Below the pieces are notes generated by a model, which was given only the letters and a program-made list of their open reading frames with translations, ran no database searches and was not told where the DNA came from. This document shows, in pieces, positions 8,807 to 17,446 of a DNA stretch of 64,000 nt (within the stretch, counting starts at the first letter, position 1; the number at the start of each line of letters is the position of its first letter). The translations under genes were made by a program, and so were the position numbers. Source of the stretch: Terriglobia bacterium (GTDB lineage Bacteria; Acidobacteriota; Terriglobia; Bryobacterales; Bryobacteraceae); NCBI GenBank assembly GCA_020073145.1, contig JAIQFS010000001.1, positions 124,001-188,000 on the forward strand, in the 5' to 3' direction.

Positions 8807-11362
8807 TCAGTTCGCGGAGGGCTGGGGGTCCGCGGCCTGCGAATCGCGCATCAGGAAGGCGGGGCTCTTTACAATCCCGAGAATGAGGGAGGACCAGCGG
8901 TATTGCTGGGCCGCGGCGTCATAAACGATCTTGCGGACGGCGGGCTGGTCGTAATACTCCAGGCGGCGTCCGAGGGCGTAGGCCATGAGTTTTTCGGTGA
9001 CGGTGTGGGGGAATTGGCCGGGCTCTTCGAGGAGCGCGCGGCGCAGGCCGGAAAGGCCCACGATTTTCTCACCGCTGGCCGTGGTGCCGCTGGCGTCGAC
9101 GGGTTTGCCGGCTTCGTCGATAGTCCGCCATCCGCCGATGACGTCGAAATTCTCGAGCGCGAACCCGAGCGGATCAATCACCGAATGACAGCTGTTGCAG
9201 GTAGCCGAGGTCCGGTGTTTCGCGAGGCGCTCGCGGATGGTGGGCGGGACCACGCCGGGCTTGGTCTCAAGCGTAGTGTTGACGCCGGGAGGAGGCGGCG
9301 GGATGGGCAGACCAAAGATGTTATTCAGCAGCCATTTTCCGCGCAGCACGGGCGACGTGCGGTCGGGGTACGAGGTAGTCACCAGGAGCGCGCCCTCGGC
9401 CAAGAGGCCACCGCGTTCATCGGGATTGGGGAGAGTGACGCGGCGAAAGCGGCTGCCGTAGACGCCCGGAATCCCATAATGCCGCGCCAGGCGCTCGTTG
9501 ACGAAGGTGTAGCCGGCGTTCAAGAGCTCATCGACGCTGCGATCCTCGCGGAGCGTGCTGGCGACAAAGAGCTCGGTTTCGCGCTGGAAAGCCTGGAGGA
9601 GACTTTCGTCATAGAGAGGGTACTTGTCGGGATCGACCACGACTTCGTCGACGCGGCGCAGGTTCAGCCATTGGGCGGCGAAGTTGTTGACCAGCGCATC
9701 GGTAGCGCGCGGATCGGCCAGCATGCGCCGCACTTCTCTTTCGAGAACCGGCGGCTTGGTGAGCTCGCCGTGTTCGGCCAGGGTGAGCAGGCGATCGTCG
9801 GGAATGCTGCTCCACAAGAAGAACGAGAGGCGCGACGCTAATTCCAGGCCGGTCAGCGGATAGGCGGCTGTGGCTTGCGCTTTGGCGGGATCGCGCATGA
9901 CGCGCAGCAGAAAATCCGGATCCACCAGCATGCGCTCGAGAGCGAACTGAATCCCGTGGTCGAAGGCGCCATTGTTGCGGCCTTGGTCGAAGAACGCGAG
10001 GAGCGTGGCGGTATCGGCCTTGGTGACGGGACGGCGATAGGCCAAGCGGGCCATGCGAGACAGAATGGTGGCGGCACAGGCGCGCTCCTCGGCGTCGGCT
10101 TGGGAGGCAGCGGGGGGCTGGCAGACGAAGATGGCGCGGCGGCTGGGAGTGTCCTTGGCGGGGCCCTGCACCGCATACGGACCGCCGATTTGCACCGACC
10201 CGACATTGGCGTTGCCCATGTAGACCTGGTCGTTGGCGATCACGCGGCCGAGCTGCACGGGTTGCGGCAGGCCTTCGGGCTCCCAGAGTTCGCGCACGAA
10301 CGAGACGCCCACCACACGGGAGCCGGCCTTCACCGGAAGCCGCACTTCCAGGCCGGCGTCTCCGGTCAACTGCATATAGGTTTCCCATTCGGGAGCGCCC
10401 GCAAAACCGGGCTCGCCATCGCCGGCGTAACTGGCGGCGGCGGGTCTGCCCTTGCCTTGACCGCCCACGGTGAACCGCTTGAGCAGCTTGCCATCGAGGC
10501 GAATCTCGAGCTTCTGCGGCCATCCCATGCCCTTGAGGTAGTCCTGATACTGGCGCTGGAGGCGGACCTTGATGACATATTCGCCGTCGACCGGAAAGTC
10601 GTAGTGAATGGCCATGCCGCCGCGCGAGCCGAACGGCAGGTCTTCACTCATGCGGGAATCCTGCAGGACGTGCAAGGGGATCTCGAACTGCTCGGTACCC
10701 GGCTGGTCAGGCGGCAAACCGGTGGCCAAGCGGGTGACCTGGCGGGCGACGGACATGTACCGCTCCAGATGGGCGGTGGAAATGGAGAGGGAGTCGGCGA
10801 AGTTATCGAAACTGCCGTCGGCGGTGTCATCGCCGGGGAGCAGGGACTTCACGTCGAGGTCGAGGGCAAAGAGATCGCGGATGGCGTTGTTGTACTCGGC
10901 GCGATTGAGACGATGGACCGCGCCGATCCGGCCGGGATTGGGGTGGGCTTCCCAGGCCTGGTCGATTTCATCTTCGAGTGTGCGGGCTACGGCGCGATAG
11001 GCGGCGGCATCGGCGCGCGGCATCCCCTGGGGCGGCATGGAGCCGGCGCGCAGCTTGCCGATCACCTTTTCCCATTCCTTGGCGTGAGCGCCGGGGTGGG
11101 CGGCGTCCATGGTATCGAGAGTCAGGCCGGCGGTTTTGAGCTTCTGATTGTGACAGGTCACACAATAGGTGTCGAAGAACATCCGGGGCGTGGCCGGGGG
11201 GTCCTTCTTGATTTGCGCCGCTTGCGGGAGCGGGCCGGGTGTGGTCTGCGCGTGAGCACCAATCGCCAAGCCAGCGAGGAGACTGAGGACACCTAGACCG
11301 CAGAAGCCTTGTCGCAACCCGAGCGCAGCCAACAAGGCGCGACGATCGGCGGGCATCTCCAT
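8807..11362 (-). CDS. DUF1592-type (planctomycete-like) cytochrome c-like protein
   Basis: The 851-residue product has an N-terminal hydrophobic export signal (about 10-38) and a heme c attachment motif CVTCH (67-71). The usual DUF1587-DUF1595-DUF1592-DUF1588-DUF1585 block order follows; 'RLNRAEYNNAIRDL' marks DUF1587, and 'CNSCHSVIDPLGFALENFD' near residue 715 marks DUF1588 and supplies a second CxxCH. The protein is exported and probably a two-heme protein; the electron partner is unknown. I chose the ATG at 11362 because a TATACT -10-like box lies just upstream and the export signal begins shortly after. Its usual partner, DUF1552, is at 2963-4282. Confidence 0.88.
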   Translation of the reverse strand: MEMPADRRALLAALGLRQGFCGLGVLSLLAGLAIGAHAQTTPGPLPQAAQIKKDPPATPRMFFDTYCVTCHNQKLKTAGLTLDTMDAAHPGAHAKEWEKVIGKLRAGSMPPQGMPRADAAAYRAVARTLEDEIDQAWEAHPNPGRIGAVHRLNRAEYNNAIRDLFALDLDVKSLLPGDDTADGSFDNFADSLSISTAHLERYMSVARQVTRLATGLPPDQPGTEQFEIPLHVLQDSRMSEDLPFGSRGGMAIHYDFPVDGEYVIKVRLQRQYQDYLKGMGWPQKLEIRLDGKLLKRFTVGGQGKGRPAAASYAGDGEPGFAGAPEWETYMQLTGDAGLEVRLPVKAGSRVVGVSFVRELWEPEGLPQPVQLGRVIANDQVYMGNANVGSVQIGGPYAVQGPAKDTPSRRAIFVCQPPAASQADAEERACAATILSRMARLAYRRPVTKADTATLLAFFDQGRNNGAFDHGIQFALERMLVDPDFLLRVMRDPAKAQATAAYPLTGLELASRLSFFLWSSIPDDRLLTLAEHGELTKPPVLEREVRRMLADPRATDALVNNFAAQWLNLRRVDEVVVDPDKYPLYDESLLQAFQRETELFVASTLREDRSVDELLNAGYTFVNERLARHYGIPGVYGSRFRRVTLPNPDERGGLLAEGALLVTTSYPDRTSPVLRGKWLLNNIFGLPIPPPPPGVNTTLETKPGVVPPTIRERLAKHRTSATCNSCHSVIDPLGFALENFDVIGGWRTIDEAGKPVDASGTTASGEKIVGLSGLRRALLEEPGQFPHTVTEKLMAYALGRRLEYYDQPAVRKIVYDAAAQQYRWSSLILGIVKSPAFLMRDSQAADPQPSAN

Positions 11363-11517
11363 GTCGGCCTGCAACGTACAGTCTTTGCAGTATACACCGG
11401 ACCCGGCGCGGGATTCGTCCAGGGATCCTCGTAGTACGGGGAGCCGATTGGCAGGTCTGTACGCCAGCATACCGGCCGGCACGCGCGATGGAGCAGTACG
11501 TGCTCAGAGATTGGCGC

Positions 11518-13104
11518 ATGGGCAGACTTGGTTTCAGGCCCTCGCGTTGGATCCCGTCCGGGCTCCTGGCACTCGCGGCGCTGGCGCAGCAGGCTTCGCG
11601 GCAGCAGCCGGAGCCAATCCTCAAATACATTCGCAGCACCTGGACCGTGCTGACCCGGTCCAACCGGCACCTGGCACAAGCGGCGCCCGACCCCAAGTTT
11701 CGTCACTTATCGGACGGTCGCTGGCCGGTTTATCTGCCGCAAGACGAAGATCGAAAAGCTCTCGAGACGCAACTGCGGCACGAGTTGTCTCCGCGGGATT
11801 TCGAAACCATCGATCTGCTCTCCCTGCCCGCGGATCCCAGGCAGATCCACGACGCCGGTCTGCTCTACCTGCCGCATCCCTACGTGGTGCCCGGCGGCCG
11901 CTTCAACGAAATGTATGGCTGGGACAGCTACTTTATCCAACTGGGGCTGCTTCGCGATCATGAGGATGGGCTCGCGCGCGACATGGTAGAGAATCTCCTG
12001 TACGAGATCCGCCACTACGGCAAAATCCTCAACGCCAACCGCAGTTACTACCTGACGCGGTCGCAACCGCCGTTTCTCACCGAAATGCTGCTGGCCGTGT
12101 ATGAGCGGAGCCACGATCGCCAATGGCTCGCCGATTCGGTTCCGGCGCTCGAATCCTACTATCGCTACTGGACCAGCGAGCCTCACCTCACCGTGCGGAC
12201 CGGGCTCTCCCGCTACTACGATCTGGGCAAGGGCCCCGCTCCCGAGGCCGCCGCCGAGCGCGACCTCCAGGGCCGCTCGCACTACGATCGGGTGAAGAGT
12301 TACTTCCGCAGGCGCTCCCTCACGGATCCGGAGCTGAGCCGGTATTACGATGCCAGCGGCGACCGGCTCACCGCTCTTTTTTACCAAGGTGACCGCTCGA
12401 TGCGCGAATCCGGTTTCGATCCATCGGATCGTTTCGGACCGTTTGGCGTGGAGGTGATCGAATTCGACCCGGTGTGCCTGAATTCCCTGCTGTATGTGAT
12501 GGAAACGCAAGCCGCAGATATTTTGCGGCTACTGGGCCGGACTGCGGACGAAGGTATCTGGCGTCAGCGGGCCGCGGACCGCGCGGAACGGATCAATCGC
12601 CTGATGTGGGACGAGGGCGACGGCCTCTATTACGACTATAACTTCGTCCAACACCGCCGCCGCCAGTATCCGTTCCTGACCACGTTCTATCCCCTGTGGG
12701 CCGGGATTGCCACGCCGGAGCAGGCCGCCCGCGTGGCGCACGCGCTGCCGCTATTTGAAGAATCCGGAGGCCTGCGAACCAGCACGCAGCATACCGGGAA
12801 CCAATGGGATGCTCCGTTTGGCTGGGCGCCGCTCGAACTCCTCGCCGTGGAAGGCCTGCGACGGTATGGCTACAACCAGGATGCGGACCGGATCGCCACG
12901 AAATTTCTCTCGCTGGTGCTCGGCCAGTACCGGAAGGCCGGAACGATCGTCGAAAAATACGATGTAGTGCTCCGCCGTTCCGATTTGGAAGGCGAGATCC
13001 AGTTCGGGTACGGCTCGAATGAACGCGGATTCGGTTGGACTAACGCGGTTTACACCGCTCTGCTGGACCAGCTACCTCGGCGAGAAGCAGCCGGGCTTCA
13101 ATAA
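11518..13104 (+). CDS. GH37 trehalase-family glycoside hydrolase
   Basis: This protein of about 528 residues carries both trehalase signatures: PGGRFNEMYGWDSYF near residue 125 and 'QWDAPFGWAP' near 430. 'ESGFDPSDRF' supplies the likely catalytic Asp, and the C-terminal 'GEIQFGYGSNERGFGWTN' the likely Glu. GH37 enzymes hydrolyse trehalose to two glucoses. A basic then hydrophobic N-terminus (residues about 8-26) suggests export, which is usual for periplasmic trehalases. The start is uncertain: an ATG 30 bases upstream (11488) is in frame, and neither has a clear ribosome-binding site. It diverges from the DUF1592 gene. Confidence 0.85.
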   Translation: MGRLGFRPSRWIPSGLLALAALAQQASRQQPEPILKYIRSTWTVLTRSNRHLAQAAPDPKFRHLSDGRWPVYLPQDEDRKALETQLRHELSPRDFETIDLLSLPADPRQIHDAGLLYLPHPYVVPGGRFNEMYGWDSYFIQLGLLRDHEDGLARDMVENLLYEIRHYGKILNANRSYYLTRSQPPFLTEMLLAVYERSHDRQWLADSVPALESYYRYWTSEPHLTVRTGLSRYYDLGKGPAPEAAAERDLQGRSHYDRVKSYFRRRSLTDPELSRYYDASGDRLTALFYQGDRSMRESGFDPSDRFGPFGVEVIEFDPVCLNSLLYVMETQAADILRLLGRTADEGIWRQRAADRAERINRLMWDEGDGLYYDYNFVQHRRRQYPFLTTFYPLWAGIATPEQAARVAHALPLFEESGGLRTSTQHTGNQWDAPFGWAPLELLAVEGLRRYGYNQDADRIATKFLSLVLGQYRKAGTIVEKYDVVLRRSDLEGEIQFGYGSNERGFGWTNAVYTALLDQLPRREAAGLQ

Positions 13105-13119
13105 AATCCGCAAGACACC

Positions 13120-13155
13120 TTGACCTTCTACACGTTCCGGTTTAACATGTAGAAG
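13120..13155 (+). promoter_or_regulatory. Sigma-70 promoter with inverted-repeat operator for padR
   Basis: TTGACC (13120-13125) and TAACAT (13143-13148) are 17 bp apart. A perfect 8-bp inverted repeat, CTTCTACA (13125-13132) and TGTAGAAG (13148-13155) with a 15-bp spacer, embraces the spacer and overlaps both boxes. This is how a dimeric PadR repressor of its own operon would be placed. The promoter-operator reading is inference from position. Confidence 0.65.
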
Positions 13156-13172
13156 TCCGAGGTATACAACGC

Positions 13173-13517
13173 ATGGCGGCGAAATCCGATCTACCGCAAG
13201 GCACGCTGGATCTTCTGATTCTGAAAGTGGCGGCCCTAGGACCGGTTCACGGGTACGCGATCGCGCAGAGGCTGCAACAGGTGTCGCGCGATGTGGTGCA
13301 GGTTCCGCAAGGCTCGCTCTATCCGGCTTTGCACCGGCTGGAGTACCGGGGGCTTCTGGCCGCAGACTGGAAGGAAACTGAAACGGGACGCGAAGCGAAG
13401 TTCTATCGCCTGACGCGGAAAGGGAAGGCGCAACTGGAAACGGAGGCCGCGAGCTGGCAGCGCTTGACGGAAGCGGTCGGCCTGATTCTGAAGATGTCCG
13501 AAGGAGGCGTTGAATGA
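13173..13517 (+). CDS. PadR family transcriptional regulator
   Basis: This 114-residue winged-helix protein begins with the family's 'LPQGTLDLLILKVAALGPVHGYAI' region, followed by recognition helix 'VPQGSLYPALHRLEYRGLL' and the wing 'REAKFYRLTRKGKAQL'. The C-terminal helix (about 85-110) is the dimerisation helix. PadR proteins of this short type repress adjacent transporter genes. The stop overlaps the ATG of the permease gene (ATGA), so regulator and transporter are made together. The inverted repeat over its promoter is a good autoregulatory operator candidate. Confidence 0.92.
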   Translation: MAAKSDLPQGTLDLLILKVAALGPVHGYAIAQRLQQVSRDVVQVPQGSLYPALHRLEYRGLLAADWKETETGREAKFYRLTRKGKAQLETEAASWQRLTEAVGLILKMSEGGVE

Positions 13518-16165
13518 GCTGGTGGCAGCGTCTGTGGCAGCGCAGGCATCTGGAGGAGCAGCTCGAACGGGAGATGCGTTTTCATTTGGACCAGCACACG
13601 GCCGATCTGGCGGCACGCGGCCTGGAACCGGAGGAGGCGCGGCGACAGGCCCGGCTGGCGCTGGGCGGTCCGGAGCAGGTCAAGGAAGAGTGCCGCGATG
13701 CGCGGGGCACGCGATGGCTGGAGGACCTGGCGCAGGATGTCCGCTACGGAGTTCGCGCGCTGCGGCAAAGGCCGGGGTTCGCGGCGGTGGCTCTCAGCAC
13801 GCTGGCCCTCGGCATTGGAGCCACCACCGTCATGTTCACGGTGGTCCACAGCGTTTTGCTCAAGCCGCTGCAATATCCGCAACCCGACCAACTGATCACG
13901 CTGCACGAAGAGACGAAGAAACCAACCGAATACGGCAATCGGTGGGCGTTCGCTTACCCGAACTTTCTCGATTGCCGGAACCAGAGCCGGTCTCTGGCTC
14001 TCCTGGCAGCATGGCGGATTGGCGGAGGTACGGTGAGCGCGCCCGGCCAAGCCGAATACGTCGATGGCTTCGAAGTCTCATCGGAACTGTTTTCGGTTTT
14101 GGGCGCTACCTTCCTGACGGGACGCGCCTTCGTGCCTGAAGAGGACCGGCCGGGCGCAGCGCCCGTGGCCGTGATCAGCCATCGTCTGTGGCAGCATCAC
14201 TTCGGCGGTAGCCTCGGAGCCGTTGGCATGCCGCTGGTCTTTGACGGACGGACGTATACGGTGGTCGGGGTGGCGTCGGACGGCTTGCGCTTGTGGGGAG
14301 ACGCCGCCGACATTTTTACGCCGATCGGTCAGGACACCGGGCCGTTCATGCAAAATCGGAAGGCGCATGCCGGCATCAATGTGCTGGCGCGCCTCCGGCC
14401 TGGTGGGACTCTCGCCGCGGAGCAGGCGCAACTGGCGGTAATTGGCCGCCGTCTGGCCGCGCAGTATCCGGAATCCAATGAAGACCGCAGCTTTATCGCC
14501 GAGTCCCTGAGGCCGGACGTCGGCGATGTCCGGAACACACTCTGGCTGCTTCTGGGCGCGGTCAGCCTGGTGCTGCTGATCGCGTGCGCGAATGTAGCCA
14601 GCCTGCTGCTGGCGCGCGCGGTCTCGCGCGAACGCGAACTGGCCCTGCGTGTGGCGCTCGGGGCCGGTCGAGGCCGCCTGGTCCGGCAAGGTCTGACCGA
14701 GAGCGGCGTCCTCGGGCTCTTGGGGGGCGCGCTCGGAGTGCTGCTCGCGGCCATCGGGATCCGCCCGTTTGTGGCGTTTTGGCCCGGCAGCCTGCCGCGC
14801 GCCGAGGAAGTGAGTCTGGATGGGCAGGTGCTGCTGTTTGCCATGGCCGCCTCTCTGGTCAGCGGGCTCCTCTTTGGGCTGGCGCCCGCCTTGCGCGCTC
14901 CCGTACATCAACTGGAACAGGCTCTCCGCGCCGGAGCACGCACGGTCGGAGGAAGCGCGCGCCGTCTGCACGGCGCTTTTGTCGTCTCCGAGATCGCGCT
15001 CGCGGTGGTGCTGTTGGTTTCCGCCGGGATGCTGGGGCGCACGCTGTTGCGTCTCTCCTCGCTCGACCCTGGCGTCAACGTTCGGAACGTTTTGGTGACC
15101 CGGGTGGCCCTCTCGCCCGCCACCCTTGCCAACAACTCGCGAATCCGCGCAGCCTGGCAGGAGGTGCTCGATCGCGCGCGGGGCGTGCCGGGGGTCCAGT
15201 CCATCGCCATGGTCGATACCGTTCCCATGCGCGAAGGCATCAACGAACTGGGCTTCTGGACGGCTCCGGCGCTGCCGGCCGCCGGTCAAATGCCCCTGGC
15301 GTTGGCCACCAGTGTGACACCGGACTATTTGAATGCGATGGGCTTGCCGCTGCGCGAGGGCCGATTTTTCGACGAGCAGGATCGGCTCGGCAGTGAGCTG
15401 GTGGTGGTGATCGACGAGGTCATGGCGCAACACGCGTTCGGCGGGCGCGAGGCGGTGGGGAAGCGCCTGTGGATCCCGGCGATGGCCCCGGGGCCCGTGC
15501 GCGTCGTGGGCGTCGTGGGTCATGTCCGGCATTGGGGGCTCGCCGGCGACGATCAGGCCCAGGTGCGCGACCAGGTGTACTACCCGTTCGCGCAGCTGCC
15601 AGACTCGTTGTTGCGGCGCTGGTCCGAACTGATGTCGGTGGCGGTCCGCACCAGCGTCGCGCCATTCGGTGTGGTCGAACCGCTGCGGCGGGAAGTGCGC
15701 GGAGCTGCCGGCGACCAGGTCCTGTACCAGGTCCGCACCATGGAACAACTCGCCAGCGCCTCGCTCGGCCGGCAGCGTTTCCTGTTGCTGTTATTTGGCA
15801 TCTTCGCCGGCTTGGCCCTGCTGCTGGCGTGCATCGGCATTTATGGAGTGCTGGCCTATTTGAACAGCCGGCGCGTTCCGGAAATCGGGGTGCGTATGGC
15901 GCTCGGGGCGACCGCACCGGATGTCATCCGGCTGGTGCTCCGCCAGAGCCTGGGACTGACTTTGGCGGGGATTAGCGCGGGTGGGGTTGGGGCGTTCGGG
16001 GCCGGGCGTCTGCTGGAGCGCCTGGTGACGGGAGTGCGCGCCGCCGAGCCCTCGACATACGCCGTCATGATCCTCGTGCTGGCGGTGGCGGCGCTGTGCG
16101 CCAGTTACTTACCCGCGCGCCGGGCGAGCCGGATCGACCCGATGAAGGCGCTCCGGCAGGAGTAG
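13514..16165 (+). CDS. ADOP-type ABC permease (MacB/FtsX-like, duplicated)
   Basis: This 883-residue membrane protein has the acidobacterial 'duplicated orphan permease' layout. An N-terminal cytosolic cap (1-70, 'EEARRQARLALGG') leads into a first MacB periplasmic core with a membrane segment near 90-112 and an FtsX domain (about 335-460). A second PCD and FtsX copy ends near 880 with 'ARRASRIDPMKALRQE'. No ATPase is encoded beside it, as is typical, so it must borrow one or act otherwise. It is translationally coupled to padR. Its 3' end overlaps the convergent citrate synthase gene by 57 bp. Substrate unknown. Confidence 0.9.
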   Translation: MSWWQRLWQRRHLEEQLEREMRFHLDQHTADLAARGLEPEEARRQARLALGGPEQVKEECRDARGTRWLEDLAQDVRYGVRALRQRPGFAAVALSTLALGIGATTVMFTVVHSVLLKPLQYPQPDQLITLHEETKKPTEYGNRWAFAYPNFLDCRNQSRSLALLAAWRIGGGTVSAPGQAEYVDGFEVSSELFSVLGATFLTGRAFVPEEDRPGAAPVAVISHRLWQHHFGGSLGAVGMPLVFDGRTYTVVGVASDGLRLWGDAADIFTPIGQDTGPFMQNRKAHAGINVLARLRPGGTLAAEQAQLAVIGRRLAAQYPESNEDRSFIAESLRPDVGDVRNTLWLLLGAVSLVLLIACANVASLLLARAVSRERELALRVALGAGRGRLVRQGLTESGVLGLLGGALGVLLAAIGIRPFVAFWPGSLPRAEEVSLDGQVLLFAMAASLVSGLLFGLAPALRAPVHQLEQALRAGARTVGGSARRLHGAFVVSEIALAVVLLVSAGMLGRTLLRLSSLDPGVNVRNVLVTRVALSPATLANNSRIRAAWQEVLDRARGVPGVQSIAMVDTVPMREGINELGFWTAPALPAAGQMPLALATSVTPDYLNAMGLPLREGRFFDEQDRLGSELVVVIDEVMAQHAFGGREAVGKRLWIPAMAPGPVRVVGVVGHVRHWGLAGDDQAQVRDQVYYPFAQLPDSLLRRWSELMSVAVRTSVAPFGVVEPLRREVRGAAGDQVLYQVRTMEQLASASLGRQRFLLLLFGIFAGLALLLACIGIYGVLAYLNSRRVPEIGVRMALGATAPDVIRLVLRQSLGLTLAGISAGGVGAFGAGRLLERLVTGVRAAEPSTYAVMILVLAVAALCASYLPARRASRIDPMKALRQE

Positions 16166-17386
16166 AGCGGCGGCCGGCCGCGGGGCAGGCCCGGTGTAGC
16201 GGGCGCGCGGGCGGATCAAGGCGGCAGTGGCGTACTGCTCGATTGCGTGGGCAATCCAGCCGACGGTTCGGCCTAAGGCGAACAGGATGAGGGGAGCGGG
16301 GCCGGGCAAGCGGTAGGCGCGGGCGAGCGCCACCAAGCCGAAATCCAGATTGGGGCGGTCGTGCAGCAGCTCGGAGGCGGCGTTGGCGAGACTGCGCGCC
16401 AGGCGCCATTCGGCCGTGTTGCCGGCGGCTTCGGCCAACTGCAGCAAGAGCGCGGCCCGCGGATCGCCAGCCGGGTAGAGCGGGTGGCCGAATCCGGGCA
16501 TTCGTTCACCGAGGCGGAGGCGGTGGGCTATGACCGCGCGCGCCCGTCCAGGCGTTTGAGTTTCGTCGAATAGAGCGGATACGCGTTCGGTTTCTCCGCC
16601 GTGCCGGCGGCCTCTCAGGGTCGCGAGGGCCGCGGAAACCGTGTCATACGGCGAGGCGCCGGCGGAAGCGGCGCAGCGGGCGGCAAACGCCGAGACATTC
16701 AGCTCATGGTCGGCGCAGAGCACCAAGGCTTTTCGAATGACCTCGGCGCCGGCGGGCTGCTTGGGCGCCCAGGCCGCTTGCAGCGCCTCATGAACGGGAG
16801 CGGGCGCATGACGCCGGGCGACGACGGCGGTCCACAACCGAACGATGCGAGCTCCGGTCTGCCGGACGGCGGGAGGACGCAAATCGTAAGACGGCAGATC
16901 GGCAGCGCCGGCCAGCGGCAAGGCCATCTGCTGCACGGTCAGCGAACCCGCCCGGACACCGTCGCGCAGGCGCGCCAGCTGATCCTTCGAAAGCGGGCAG
17001 GGTTGTTCGAACAGACGTCCGCGTTCGGCTGGGTCCGCTTCCCAAAGCAGTTCGGCCACCTGTTCCAGGGTCGACTCTTCGGCGAGCTGCAAGACATCCT
17101 GTCCGCGGTAGTACAGCTTGCCACCCTGGATGAGGGTAATGGCGGATTCGAGGACGGGGCTGCCCCAATGCAAACCGCGGGCGGCCGCCTTGGCGGGATC
17201 GCGGCGGGCTTCCTTGCGTTCTTGCAAGCGCTCGATGTCTTCGCGGGGATACCGGCGTTCGCGCGGCCGGCCGGGAATGGGTTCGGATTGCAACTGGCCG
17301 CGGCTGGTGTAAGCGTACAGGGTCGGCTGGGTCACGCCCAGCGCCGCGGCGGCCTGTTTGGCCGTCAGGTAGCGTTCCGTTTGCAT
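16109..17386 (-). CDS. Citrate synthase family protein with N-terminal MerR-like DNA-binding domain
   Basis: In this 425-residue fusion, residues 1-60 form a MerR/excisionase helix-turn-helix and wing ('LTAKQAAAALGVTQPTLYAY', then 'RGQL' and 'RRYPREDIERL'). Residues about 70-410 are a citrate synthase fold. Active-site histidines are kept in 'RRHGGE' and 'GFGHPLY', and an Asp in 'NLDFGLVAL'. It could therefore be catalytic, a metabolite-sensing regulator, or both. It is transcribed divergently from a second, conventional citrate synthase across 60 bp of AT-rich palindromic DNA, a natural target for its own DNA-binding domain. Dual function is inference. Its 3' end overlaps the ADOP gene. Confidence 0.88.
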   Translation of the reverse strand: MQTERYLTAKQAAAALGVTQPTLYAYTSRGQLQSEPIPGRPRERRYPREDIERLQERKEARRDPAKAAARGLHWGSPVLESAITLIQGGKLYYRGQDVLQLAEESTLEQVAELLWEADPAERGRLFEQPCPLSKDQLARLRDGVRAGSLTVQQMALPLAGAADLPSYDLRPPAVRQTGARIVRLWTAVVARRHAPAPVHEALQAAWAPKQPAGAEVIRKALVLCADHELNVSAFAARCAASAGASPYDTVSAALATLRGRRHGGETERVSALFDETQTPGRARAVIAHRLRLGERMPGFGHPLYPAGDPRAALLLQLAEAAGNTAEWRLARSLANAASELLHDRPNLDFGLVALARAYRLPGPAPLILFALGRTVGWIAHAIEQYATAALIRPRARYTGPAPRPAAALLLPERLHRVDPARPARG

Positions 17387-17390
17387 CTTC

Positions 17391-17423
17391 TATTGATTCT
17401 ACAATCAATATTGACAATATAAG
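17391..17423. promoter_or_regulatory. Palindromic control region between divergent citrate synthase genes
   Basis: Two overlapping perfect palindromes are visible: TATTGAT/ATCAATA with a 6-bp spacer (17391-17410), and ATATTG-A-CAATAT (17408-17420). For the rightward gene, TTGATT (17393-17398) and TATAAG (17418-17423) are 19 bp apart, the long spacing characteristic of MerR-activated promoters. The stretch is AT-rich in a GC-rich window. Regulation by the MerR-like domain encoded to the left is inferred. Confidence 0.65.
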
Positions 17424-17446
17424 AGAAACCGCCCGAACATGGAAAC

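Noticed and set aside
8396-9841. A 481-codon plus-strand open frame
   Set aside because: It spans the antisense of both the kinase and the DUF1592 gene and has no coherent family.
14078-15748. A 556-codon minus-strand open frame
   Set aside because: It is antisense to the ADOP permease and His/Gln/Arg-rich, without domain features.
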